Shown here: positions 11,601 to 25,891 of the stretch, one piece after another | Numbering within the stretch: position 1 is the stretch's first letter | Layout: each line of letters begins with the position of its first letter | Source: Hypomesus transpacificus | Taxonomy: Eukaryota; Chordata; Actinopteri; Osmeriformes; Osmeridae | Direction of reading: 5' to 3' | Assembly: GCF_021917145.1 (NCBI RefSeq) | Contig: NC_061078.1 | Coordinates: 6,045,386-6,109,385, forward strand | DNA length: 64,000 nt | Translations under genes and position numbers: made by a program | The notes under the pieces: model-generated | The model's input: the letters and a program-made list of their open reading frames with translations, nothing else | What the model was told of the DNA's origin: nothing | Database searches by the model: none

Positions 11601-14600
11601 TACTGCTGCAGGACAGCTACTGTTACACCATGTTACTGCTGCAGGACAGCTACTGTTACACCATGTTACTGCTGCAGGACAGCTACTGTTACACCATGTT
11701 ACTGCTGCAGGACAGCTACTGTTACACCATGGTACTGCTGCAGGACAGCTACTGTTACACCATGTTACTGCTGCAGGACAGCTACTGTTACACCATGGTA
11801 CTGCTGCAGGACAGCTACTGTTACACCATGTTACTGCTGCAGGACAGCTACTGTTACACCATGGTACTGCTGCAGGACAGCTACTGTTACACCATGGTAC
11901 TGCTGCAGGACAGCTACTGTTACACCATGGTACTGCTGCAGGACAGCTACTGTTACACCATGGTACTGCTGCAGGACAGCTACTGTTACACCATGGTACT
12001 GCTGCAGGACAGCTACTGTTACACCATGGTACTGCTGCAGGACAGCTACTGTTACACCATGGTACTGCTGCAGGACAGCTACTGTTACACCATGGTACTG
12101 CTGCAGGACAGCTACTGTTACACCATGGTACTGCTGCAGGACAGCTACTGTTACACCATGGTACTGCTGCAGGACAGCTACTGTTACACCATGGTACTGC
12201 TGCAGGACAGCTACTGTTACACCATGGTACTGCTGCAGGACAGCTACTGTTACACCATGGTACTGCTGCAGGACAGCTACTGTTACACCATGTTACTGCT
12301 GCAGGACAGCTACTGTTACACCATGGTACTGCTGCAGGACAGCTACTGTTACACCATGTTACTGCTGCAGGACAGCTACTGTTACACCATGGTACTGCTG
12401 CAGGACAGCTACTGTTACACCATGTTACTGCTGCAGGACAGCTACTGTTACACCATGGTACTGCTGCAGGACAGCTACTGTTACACCATGGTACTGCTGC
12501 AGGACAGCTACTGTTACACCATGGTACTGCTGCAGGACAGCTACTGTTACACCATGGTACTGCTGCAGGACAGCTACTGTTACACCATGGTACTGCTGCA
12601 GGACAGCTACTGTTACACCATGGTACTGCTGCAGGACAGCTACTGTTACACCATGGTACTGCTGCAGGACAGCTACTGTTACACCATGTTACTGCTGCAG
12701 GACAGCCACTGTTACACCATGGTACTGCTGCAGGACAGCTACTGTTACACCATGTTACTGCTGCAGGACAGCTACTGTTACACCATGTTACTGCTGCAGG
12801 ACAGCTACTGTTACACCATGGTACTGCTGCAGGACAGCTACTGTTACACCATGGTACTGCTGCAGGACAGCTACTGTTACACCATGGTACTGCTGCAGGA
12901 CAGCTACTGTTACACCATGGTACTGCTGCAGGACAGCTACTGTTACACCATGGTACTGCTGCAGGACAGCTACTGTTACACCATGGTACTGCTGCAGGAC
13001 AGCTACTGTTACACCATGGTACTGCTGCAGGACAGCTACTGTTACACCATGTTACTGCTGCAGGACAGCCACTGTTACACCATGGTACTGCTGCAGGACA
13101 GCTACTGTTACACCATGTTACTGCTGCAGGACAGCCACTGTTACACCATGGTACTGCTGCAGGACAGCTACTGTTACACCATGTTACTGCTGCAGGACAG
13201 CCACTGTTACACTACGGTGCTCCTAAGTGCCAAGGCCTGCTGCACTGCGAACTGGCTGTGGATGTTCCCTGGAGGGAGGGGTTACCTGGTGTCGATGCTG
13301 AAGCCCCTGGCCTTGGCGCTGTCGATCAGCTGGCTGAAGGCCTGCTGGCGTGGGGGCGGGTGGTGCCGCAGCAGGGCCTGCTGGGGGAAGCTCTCCTGGA
13401 TCTTACGCGCCACCCAGTGGTTGGCGAAGATCATGCACTCAGCCACGGTCTCATGCACCTCGAGGGGCTGGCGGGGCACCAGGGAGGAGATGTTCCCCTC
13501 CTCGTCCAGCTGTGCCTTCACCTGCAGCACCAGGAAACCAGGTGATGTTATCTGATGCAGCACGCAGGTTAGGGTGGTACCCTGGTGATCAGGTTAGGGT
13601 GGTACCCTGGTGATCAGGTTAGGGTGGTACCCTGGTGATCAGGTTAGGGTGGTACCCTGGTGATCAGGTTAGGGTGGTACCCTGGTGATCAGGTTAGGGT
13701 GGTACCCTGGATGGTGATCATTAGAATTGTCTTTCTTTTCTTGCACAAACCATAACTCATAACCAGGCCCAAACAGAATGCCGGCGCAGAATTCAGACGA
13801 AAACTCGCAGATTTTCAAGTAGAATGCATTGGTCTGAGGCAAAATGTAAATACACTTTTCAACTCATATTACGTCTCTATTATAAATACCTTCAAACGTA
13901 TTATAAAAAAATTCTACAAATTGAAAAGGAAACATTTATCGACCCAAATTACAGCAAGAGACAGGGCCAGGGAGTTTTCAGTCGATCATTATGGGGATGG
14001 ATCAATACTTTTTTGCAAAGTCTGTCAACATTCAACCATATTTGCCGTCAAAATGTTGTGGAACATCTTCGGTCGCTCCGACATAAGAACAGGAAGGCTA
14101 GCGGAATTCTGCAGATTTCCGGTCTGAATAACCGCAGAAAATGTGAAAAAAAACGTATTATGTTTGGGCCTGCTCATAACTCATTTTGGTTTTGAATGGG
14201 TTAGGGATAGGTGCTGTCACCGCCTAAGACTTTTGGTCGTCACTGTAGCCAGAAACGCATTCCACAAACAAAACAGAATGAAACCTCGTACCCACCTCCA
14301 CCCCCTCCAGCTCAAGCGCCCCCCCTCTGTCCCTGCGAGCCCGCAGGTGCCTGGCTATGCGTGTCAGGGTCTCCAGGTCCTGGGTGAGCCGGGCTAGTCT
14401 GGTGTCCCTCTCTGAGGGCTCGATCTGGGCCAGCTCTAGTACCTGGCCCCCCTCCCCCTCCAGCAGGCTTTGGGCCAGCTCATAGTGGAGCTGGTAGCAG
14501 GAGCGGATGATGCTCCGGCCGTACCACACGCTCTGCACCTCCAGGGTGTGAGAGTCCAGCTCCCACAGCACGCTGACCGCATACCTGCACACAGGGTGAC

Positions 14601-17600
14601 ACCACTATGTATACCACATGTACCACCACATGCATTGTGCATGTGCATTATGGAAGTGACGTTAATTGGATACCCAACATCAGGGTGTTGTCATGGATAC
14701 CCGACAGCAGGGTTTGTAGAAGAGCTGGCTCACCTGTCAACCCCTCCCAGCAGGGAGCACAGGTCTGCACTCAGCACCGCAGGAAGCATGTCATACCTGC
14801 GGTCTGCCAGGTAGTAGGTGGTGGCTCTGGGGAGAGAGAGAGGGGTCAACGGGAGGAAAGAGGAGATGGGAATGACCACCCTCCTCCTCCTCCTGCCTGG
14901 GGCAGCCTCCTACCTGGGGCAGCCTCCTACTTGGGGCAGCCTCCTACCTGGGGCAGCCTCCTACTTGGGGCAGCCTCCTACCTGGGGCAGCCTCCTACCT
15001 GGGGCAGCCTCCTGCCTGGGGCAGCCTCCTACTTGGGGCAGCCTCCTACCTGGCGCAGCCTCCTACCTGGCGCATGCCTCCAGGTCGGTGAGGTACCCCT
15101 CGGGTACGAAGTGTGTGACATCAGCGATGTGGACCCCCAGCTCCAGCCTCTCTCCCCCCAGGCTGCGCACCGACAGAGTGTCGTCAACATCCTCGCAGCC
15201 CAGCGGGTCGATGCTGAACACCAGATGAGACTCCCGCAGGTCCCGCCTGGAAGCTTCCTGCTCTGGGTCCACCTGCCAGGGACGCTCCGGAGAACTGACC
15301 GGCATCTCCCGCAGCTGGACACACACACGCAAGGTTACACACACACATACACACATTCACACACACATACAGTGTTCCTCACTATGCAAACCTGACAGTT
15401 GTCTAGTTTAGGTTAGTTATGCTGATCTGTAGCTTGACAGTTCACCAGCCTCTGGTCCTGACCTGGGCATCAGAGAAGGGGGCCAGGTGGATGCCGTTCT
15501 CTATCAGGATGGTCTGAACTTCTGTCTCTAGCTCCCCCACTCGCCCCAGGACCCGCACCATGTGACCGCTGGGGTACAGGGATGTACTCTCCCACGAGTC
15601 CATACGCACCACCACCCTGTGGTCCTGGAGCCACAGGACAGGAGGAAGAGGAGCGGAGGAGGTTAGACAGGGCAGGAGAAGAAGAGGAAAAGGAGGTTGG
15701 ATGGAGCATGGGAGGAAGGAGCTTTACAGAGCCAGTGTTAGCCTGTTACTGAAGGTAGCAGGCTAGGCAGTGAGAAGGCTAGGTAGTGTTAGCCTGTTAC
15801 TGAAGGTAGCAGGCTAGGTAGTGAGAAGGCTAGGTAGTGTTAGCCTGTTACTGAAGGTAGCAGGCTAGGTAGTGAGAAGGCTAGGTAGTGTTAGCCTGTT
15901 ACTGAAGGTAGCAGGCTAGGTAGTGAGAAGGCTAGGTAGTGTTAGCCTGTTACTGAAGGTAGCAGGCTAGGTAGTGAGAAGGCTAGGTAGTGTTAGCCTG
16001 TTACTGAAGGTAGCAGGCTAGGTAGTGAGAAGGCTAGGTAGTGTTAGCCTGTTACTGAAGGTAGCAGGCTAGGTAGTGAGAAGGCTAGGTAGTGTTATCC
16101 TGTTACTGAAGGTAGCAGGCTAGGTAGTGAACTTGTGGGACCTGCAGTGTCTCGGCCTGCTGGGTGCTGATCCTGATCTTGGGGATGCGTTCGTCCCAAG
16201 GAATCGCCAGGATACGCTGGGAGGTCCTGCTCTGTGATTGGCTATCTTCCCGGGGGGGAAAGGTCACCACGTAGTCCCTCCAGTTTCTCTGGAGGACGCC
16301 CACCACTCTTCCTGCGGGAGAGGGGGGGACAGATTGAGAGGAACAACTCAACAGAATCTGTGTGTGTTCATGTTAGTTTTTGTCTGCACAGGTGTGTGTG
16401 TGTAGATGCTTGTGGGCTGCCATCGTACCTGTCGGCATGGGCTGGCTCTGGGCCTCTTCTCCGCTCCCCTCTTCCCCCTGCTGATCCGTCAGGGCAGTTG
16501 TCCTCCCCCTCCACTCACTCCTCGGCAACAGCTCCACAACGACCACGTCGTTATGCACACCTCGGTTACGGTTCTTAGCTCCACACACCAACATGTCCGT
16601 ATTCAGCTCTGGGATGGAGGGAGGGAGGAGAAGAGAGGAGAGGGGGAGAGAAGGAATGATGGATAAATTAGAGAAGGAGAGGATGAAAGAAGGAGAAAAG
16701 AGAAAGGTTAATGAACCACAAGATAACCCAACATTAAATTGTATTCATCTAGCAGGCGGTTTCATCCGAAGCATGACACCAGGTGAAGAGTTACCTGTGT
16801 TCTTGTTGGAGGCGTCCATCCTTAGGAAGGCCTCGTGCTGAGCTCTGTGCCGGTTCACGCTCAGCGTTCCCTAGGAGGCACCGGGAGAGCAGACGTCATA
16901 TACACGTGACTACGCCAACCCTGACCCCACGTCAGGTTTGAACTTCCTTTATCTGCCACTTAGCCTTGAATAAGGAAGTGTCTCAGCAAGTATTAATACT
17001 GACAACCAGGGCTCCAGGAAGAAGGTCAAATATAAGAGCTGCTTGTTTATCTACTTTCTAACTCTGGTTAAATACATTTAATGCTGGGTACACACCACAA
17101 GATAATCGGGCTGATTTTGGGTCGATTTCCCCCTTCCAACAATCCTAGGTTATATTATCTATCGGGACATTAACTACAGTGTATAGTGTAACTGAGACGA
17201 CACAGTAAATAATTCCTCTTTCAATAAACCCCTGTTCCAGTGTTGAGCGTTAAATTAGCTGCACGGTCTGTAGAGATCTTGGGACGAAGCCACCTTTTTG
17301 TTCTAAAACCGGGCTATACGCCGCTTCGAAATAGAAGCCGTACCACCACAAAATAAACTGTAAAATCAGGGTACAAGCCGCAATTTTATTTCCAAAAAAT
17401 ACAGTAGGTAATGAGTCACCACTGTTCCCATGAAATCAGAACTCCCAAGTTGGGATCACGTCGTCGTCTGAACCTTGATCTACTCTTTAGACGCACACCC
17501 GCTCTCTCCATCACACCAACCTGGAGGAATCTTCCGGACTTGATGCCAGCCTCCAGGATCTCGGCAGGCAGGTGGTCGACGTACTCCCTCTCAGAGCCCT

Positions 17601-19801
17601 CACCCCCTCTCTCCTGCAGAGCCTGGGCGATTGAGCTGTACAGCTCCTGGGCAGCCAGCAACTCCGGCCAGAAGGTCCTGAGGTAGTCCTGAGGAAGGAG
17701 TCAAATGCCGTTGTGTCCTTGGGCAAGGCACTTCACCCTACTTGCCTTGGGGGCAGTGGCGGTTCTGGCACATTGTGCGCCCAGGGCGAGTTGATACAAC
17801 CTGGCTACGGCAAAGGAAAATGAAACTCCTCCACGGCAAGCAGGGGTGCCTGCAGCTGCCTGAAAGGGGCGCCAATATGCCATTTCCCCACTAACTGAAA
17901 TGATCGATAAGAGAAAACCGCGCAGATATTTCGATTTTTTAATGCTCGTGCGCCCCCCACGTGACATGAAAAAATGCGGGCGGCTGCCCGGTCTGCCCGT
18001 GCCTACAACCGCCCCTGCTTGGGAGGAAGGTCCCTGTACTTACTGTAAGTCGCTCTGGATAAGAGCGTCTGCTAAATGACTAAATGTAAATGTAGAGGAT
18101 AGAGAATGTGTGGGTGTACCTGTGTGGAGAGGATAGAGGATGTGTGTGTGTGTTACCTGTGTGGAGAGGATAGAGGATGTGTGTGTGTTACCTGTGTGGA
18201 GAGAATAGAGGATGTGTGTGTGTGTTACCTGTGTGGAGAGGATGTGTGTGTGTTACCTGTGTGGAGAGGATGTGTGTGTGTTACCTGTGTGGAGAGGATG
18301 TGTGTGTGTTACCTGTGTGGAGAGGATGTGTGTGTGTTACCTGTGTGGAGAGGATGTGTGTGTGTTACCTGTGTGGAGAGAATAGAGGATGTGTGTGTGT
18401 GTTACCTGTGTGGAGAGGATGTGTGTGTGTTACCTGTGTGGAGAGAATAGAGGATGTGTGTGTGTGTTACCTGTGTGGAGAGGATAGAGGATGTGTGTGT
18501 GTTACCTGTGTGGAGAGGATAGAGGATGTGTGTGTGTGTTACCTGTGTGGAGAGGATGTGTGTGTGTTACCTGTGTGGAGAGGATAGAGGATGTGTGTGT
18601 GTTACCTGTGTGGAGAGGATAGAGGATGTGTGTGTGTGTGTTACCTGTGTGGAGAGGACATACACTCCACAGTGGAGGCTGCTGTACTCGGCCAGTGCAG
18701 CCTGGTCCTCAGTGATCATTACAACCGGCTTCAGACCAGCCAGGTGGTCATGGTACCACACCGCTGCATGGTACACGCACCTGCAGACACCCCCCCCCCC
18801 AAACACACACATGCAGCACACACACAAACACAGACAGCACCCAGAACCATATTACAGGGGGCAGAAAATCAACTGTGGCTGTACTAACCTCTCAATTACG
18901 TTTCATGTTGTGGTCTCAGTGTGAGTGAGATACAGTAGGCAGCAGGTAAAGTAGACAGGTATCACACCTGGTCTGCCACCTGTCCTGTGTCTCCCCCTTC
19001 TCCCTGGGGCAGTAGGAGTACTTCTGGAACTCGTTAGCAAACAGCACACAGTCGTAGCGGGGGTCCTTCAAGAGCCCGCGCAAGCGGTTGTACTGCCTGT
19101 TCAAAACATCAACCATCACTCTTACTTGTAAAAGTTAGGAGTGACATCACTGACACTTGTAACAGTTTAGGAAAGAACCAGCCAGGTGTAAAGATGTCAC
19201 TGTACCTGCGCCCGCGGCTGTGTTGTACCGAGTGACAGGCGGTTTGCGTGAGAACAATTCCCTGGAGCTCTCGAAACTCCAGGACCTCCAGATAATCACG
19301 CAAAACCCCCGCGTCAGGGACCACGTAGTGAGTGACTTCTCCAGAAAGCACCTTGCCATCTACTTGCACCAAAACAATAATGTTGATTGATAATCTTTAG
19401 TCACAAACCAATCAAATGCCAGGTATTTTCTCTTATTCGTTGGTTTTCTTACAGATTACTGTAAGATATTTGATGATTTTATTGTAATATTAGTACATTA
19501 GCTAGTTACAATAAGAATGTGAACAGCCATGAACACGCGAATAGTCTATATTTCAAAATGCATCTGGACATGTTGCTAGTCCTTGCTACCCCTGGTTGGA
19601 CCAACAAGCAAGCTATCTAGCAACGTTTAGTCAAGTAACGACAAATGTTTTAAGGATTAACGCTACGGTACCGTTGGCACAGCCTGCCTGACAGAGAGTG
19701 CTGTAGCAAGGAACATGCTCTCTCAGATAATGTTCTCTAACCACACGAACTTTCCTGCCTCGGGAACTCTTGAGATGCAAAATCTTTTCCGTCTTAATCA
19801 T
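8624..19801 (-). CDS. dis3l: DIS3-like exonuclease 1, cytoplasmic RNA exosome nuclease
   Basis: DIS3L is the 3'-5' hydrolytic exoribonuclease that joins the cytoplasmic exosome (family knowledge). Eighteen exons join in frame to 1040 aa (human about 1054): 19801-19672, 19359-19206, 19096-18968, 18780-18645, 17688-17521, 16870-16795, 16608-16429, 16311-16142, 15624-15463, 15314-15067, 14826-14734, 14584-14296, 13521-13286, 10945-10791, 10280-10102, 9769-9624, 9329-9158, 8923-8624. The order is PIN-like domain (exons 1-4), cold-shock domains (about 5-9), RNB (10-15) and S1 (16-18). RNB metal ligands are present in [10 protein letters not shown] (about residues 471-480), followed by [19 protein letters not shown]. 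The PIN domain is reported as inactive in this family. The start is the ATG giving [12 protein letters not shown]. The acceptor of exon 2 is TAG, as are those of a few other exons. Six introns hold minisatellites, several built from its own splice junctions. Confidence 0.96.
9020..9106 (+). mobile_element. SINE fragment in dis3l intron 17
   Basis: A tRNA-like stretch (ACTGCAGATCAAGAGGTCAA, then GATTCAAACCC, a B-box-like word) is followed by the L2-type tail GGATAAAAGCATCTGCTAAA. The 5' part is missing. Confidence 0.6.
10290..10803. repeat. 23-bp minisatellite built on the dis3l exon-14 donor
   Basis: About 22 copies of a 23-bp unit fill nearly all of intron 14 (10281-10790) and run into the last 13 coding bases of exon 14. 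On the minus strand the authentic junction is CTATCACTACG|GTAACACTAG, and the units repeat this word. Some units keep GT at the junction position; others read GG (CACTACGGGAACAC), which destroys the donor. Confidence 0.9.
10951..13216. repeat. 33-bp minisatellite, 68 intact units, at the dis3l exon-14 acceptor
   Basis: The word GGACAGCTACTG recurs every 33 bases from 10951. The start at 13195 is exactly 68 x 33 bases later, so there is no indel in the array; a degenerate 69th unit follows. Units differ at one position (ATGGTACTG or ATGTTACTG), plus a few GCCAC variants near the 13.2-kb end. The two types occur in patterned blocks, implying duplication of multi-unit segments. It fills most of intron 13 and ends 5 bases from the authentic acceptor. 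On the minus strand each unit ends GTAGCTGTCCTGCAG, against GTAGCTGTCCCTCAG at the real acceptor. Confidence 0.95.
13563..13712. repeat. 25-bp minisatellite in dis3l intron 12
   Basis: About six copies of a 25-bp unit containing CAGGTTAGGGTGGTACCCTG lie about 45 bases upstream (in transcript sense) of the exon-13 acceptor. The unit includes a telomere-like TTAGGG word. It is not an obvious copy of the junction itself. Confidence 0.85.
13764..14172. mobile_element. Non-autonomous hAT-type transposon with BED-finger remnant
   Basis: The 409-bp element begins CAGGCCCAAACAGAAT and ends with its near-perfect inverted copy (ATTATGTTTGGGCCTG). A perfect 8-bp target-site duplication, CTCATAAC, flanks it at 13756-13763 and 14173-14180; this is the hallmark of hAT insertions. 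Inside, plus-strand frames contain LFCKVCQHS and, after a frame change, [14 protein letters not shown]. This is the C-x2-C ... H-x4-H spacing of a BED zinc finger like that at the N-terminus of hAT transposases and CGGBP1-like proteins. It appears to be a deleted derivative of a coding copy. It sits in dis3l intron 12. Confidence 0.85.
14887..15075. repeat. 17-bp minisatellite built on the dis3l exon-10 donor
   Basis: Ten tandem copies of a 17-bp unit follow the authentic exon-10 end. On the minus strand the junction is GCGCCAG|GTAGGAGGCT, and the units repeat it as GCCCCAG GTAGGAGGCT. About half of the copies carry a change exactly at the splice position (CCAA|GT or CCAG|GC). The array occupies most of the 240-bp intron 10. 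Confidence 0.9.
15730..16136. repeat. 51-bp minisatellite in dis3l intron 8
   Basis: About eight copies of a 51-bp unit (contains GTGTTAGCCTGTTACTGAAG and GGCTAGGTAGTGAGAAGG; start-to-start spacing 51 at 15736, 15787, 15838) end a few bases from the exon-8 donor. Copies are almost identical. Confidence 0.9.
17697..18094 (+). mobile_element. tRNA-derived SINE split by a later insertion
   Basis: The left part (17708-17753, TGTGTCCTTGGGCAAGGCAC and CACCCTACTTGCC) and right part (18018-18094, ACTGTAAGTCGCTCTGGATA, then CTGCTAAATGACTAAATG) are the body and tail of the same SINE family seen at 35218-35403. They are separated by the hAT-type element at 17754-18017. It lies in dis3l intron 4. Confidence 0.8.
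17754..18017. mobile_element. hAT-type MITE nested in a SINE
   Basis: The 264-bp element begins CAGTGGCGGTTCTGGCAC and ends with the inverse (GTGCCTACAACCGCCCCTG). Flanking octamers are CTTGGGGG and CTTGGGAG, a 7/8-matching 8-bp target-site duplication. No coding sequence is seen. Confidence 0.82.
18107..18660. repeat. Minisatellite built on the dis3l exon-4 donor
   Basis: Sixteen copies of a 27-37-bp unit precede (on the plus strand) the authentic junction. On the minus strand the real site is CTCTCCACACAG|GTAACACACA, and all but the outermost copy keep CCACACAG|GTAAC intact. Length variation comes from an optional ATCCTCTAT block and a variable AC run. Confidence 0.92.
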
Positions 19802-20430
19802 TATCTTGTTTCATAAAAACAGTTGACGAGTGTAGGTTACTGGCACTGGCACTTCAGTCCAGTGTTTTCAAGCGGGTATCTAAAGATGCAAATATCTTGT
19901 TGCTGCCTTTTCGCAACACTGAGTTGAACTTCCGGTTGACGTGAAAACTTTTTTTTCAAAGTAAAGGTACACTAACGTTTTACAAACTGTCAATAATCCG
20001 TTCGCAGTTAAAAATGGTGAACAACACTGACATTCATATTTCTTTTTATTTTAGTGACACTGTCTTTGTATTTTGTAACGTAAATGTAATGTTAAAACGT
20101 AATTAAAATACACTCAAGTACACATTGTCATACAATGTATAAACTAGAGAGGGTAACATTTCTGGGGAAATTGTGAGGGGTAGCCTACTTGCGGCCGCCG
20201 CAGTCGGGGCAATTCCTATCCAAACCTATTAATTGAACTGAAAAAAGAGCATACAAAATACATTGGTTGCTGCTTATTTACTTATCAAAATACAAAGTGT
20301 TAAAGTGTAGAATGAAACAGGGTTCTCTTATTTTCCTTAGTGCAAGAGGTAGGCGAATGGTGATGTGGGAACCTCACATAGACTAGTTGCATCAAAACTA
20401 AGAAAAAGGGGCAATCCTGTGTGGTCCTAA
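19802..20430. other. dis3l upstream region
   Basis: This is the presumed 5' flank/UTR of dis3l on the minus strand. No TATA box is seen and no separate gene is recognised. Confidence 0.35.
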
Positions 20431-20436
20431 ACTATA

Positions 20437-20800
20437 GGGCAGGGTTCTCCAATCCTGGTCCTCGAGGGCCGCTGTCCTACATGTTATAAATGTTTCCCTA
20501 CTCCAGCACACCCTGCTATAGGCCTGTTATCAGAATTAATACTCCCGCCTACTGTTATTTTTAAGCGTTTCCTCATATAGCATTTTTTAAATAATTAAAC
20601 CCCTTTGAAACAAGCGTATTCAAACAACGTTGTCACCAGAGATGGCAAAAGAACCCACATCTTTCACTCAAGTAGAAGTACAGATACTCATGTTTAAAAA
20701 GACTCTGGTAAAAGTTGAAGAACTGAAGTCAAGTTAAAGTAAAGAAGTGTGGGCTCTGACATAAAAAGTAGCCATTAGGCTACCTATTTTAGTATGTAGC
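20437..20800. repeat. Two dispersed repeats, including an AGAGATGGC-family copy
   Basis: At 20437-20540 there is a phrase resembling widespread fish repeats (CAGGGTTCTCCAATCCTGGT). From about 20638, AGAGATGGCAAAAG, then CACTCAAGTAGAAGTACAGA, starts a repeat whose other copies are at about 35801, 36194 and 49958. Those copies share the order GATGGCAA, CAAGTAGAAGTACAGATA, CTCATGTTTAA, AAAGTAGAAG and GTGTGGGCTC. The family is not named here. Confidence 0.6.
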
Positions 20801-21695
20801 TGCTAACTGGATCTCACATCGTGCTAATACAAAAATACACTATATCATTTGCCAGGAATCATTTTTGACCCAGACAATTTCTCCCTCATATATGGCCACG
20901 GGGATCAGGACTGTCTCTATTCTCAGTCATGTCGATATTGTTAACTCCCTCTGTGTCATCAATAAAGTAGACTACCTTTTTTATAAACTTTTTTCCACAC
21001 ACACAGTGAATCTTTTTATTTAAACCTTTCCAAACTTTCTTTCCCAATTTCTTTTTCACATTTTCTTTTTTTTTCACCAAACTTTTGTTTCCAATTTATT
21101 TTTTCAACCTTTAGAAACGTTTTTGGTTTGAGGGTACGGAGCCTCTGAAGGGACTTGTGAAAAACTTTGTGCCCGCACGACCCGTTTCGTGATTTCACAG
21201 TTCCTTTCCTGTATACAAGTCTATGGTCCCTTCCTGTGTACCATATGAGTCACAAAGGGGATACACATTATATCAGGCCGTTTTTTCACCTGATATAATG
21301 TGTACCCCCTCTCCTAATATGCAATGGGTAGCCTACTACTTAGCATTAACATGTGTTTCATGGAGCGGAAGATATAGTTAGACTGATATAGACTAGTTGC
21401 CTGTAAGTATTGTAATGGTCAAACTTTAGAGGCATGTTATCAATAGCCTTTATTCAAATTAGACGGCGAGTGTTTGAAAGCCTAATGGCTCGTGGTACTT
21501 GGGTGTGCAGAGATTCGAAAGGAGTTGTTTTTGCATCCAACCATTTCAAAAAATTATTCTAAGTACGGCCGGGAATGTACATTACAAAAAGCAACCTATC
21601 AGCCTTTGTTTATTGTCGTCTTGGTCATGAGTCACAGACCAAAAACAGCAGCATTTGATTTGAATGTTTAGACAGTTTGTAGGTGCAGCAGGTTT
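20801..21695. other. Intergenic between dis3l and lctl
   Basis: T-rich sequence (21020-21130, with TTTTTTTCACC and TTCAACCTTT words also found near the other AGAGATGGC copies), a perfect short hairpin at 21257-21308, and the lctl 3' UTR near the end. No gene recognised. Confidence 0.4.
21257..21308. repeat. Short inverted repeat (hairpin)
   Basis: Arms of about 20 bases (GGGGATACACATTATATCAG and CTGATATAATGTGTACCCC) are separated by an 11-12-base loop containing TTTTTT. The arms differ by one base or indel. It could be a MITE remnant or a folded RNA. Confidence 0.6.

Positions 21696-25891
<4,196 letters not shown>

Noticed and set aside
10951..13216. CRISPR-like array
   Set aside because: Units are directly adjacent without unique spacers, and the genome is eukaryotic. 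The same holds for the other arrays.
10940..13555. 871-codon plus-strand open frame with [11 protein letters not shown] repeats
   Set aside because: It is the 33-bp intronic minisatellite of dis3l read on the wrong strand. It stays open only because 33 is a multiple of three, and it runs through dis3l exon 13 in antisense.
18106..18924. Frames rich in [13 protein letters not shown]
   Set aside because: They are translations of the donor-derived array in dis3l intron 4.
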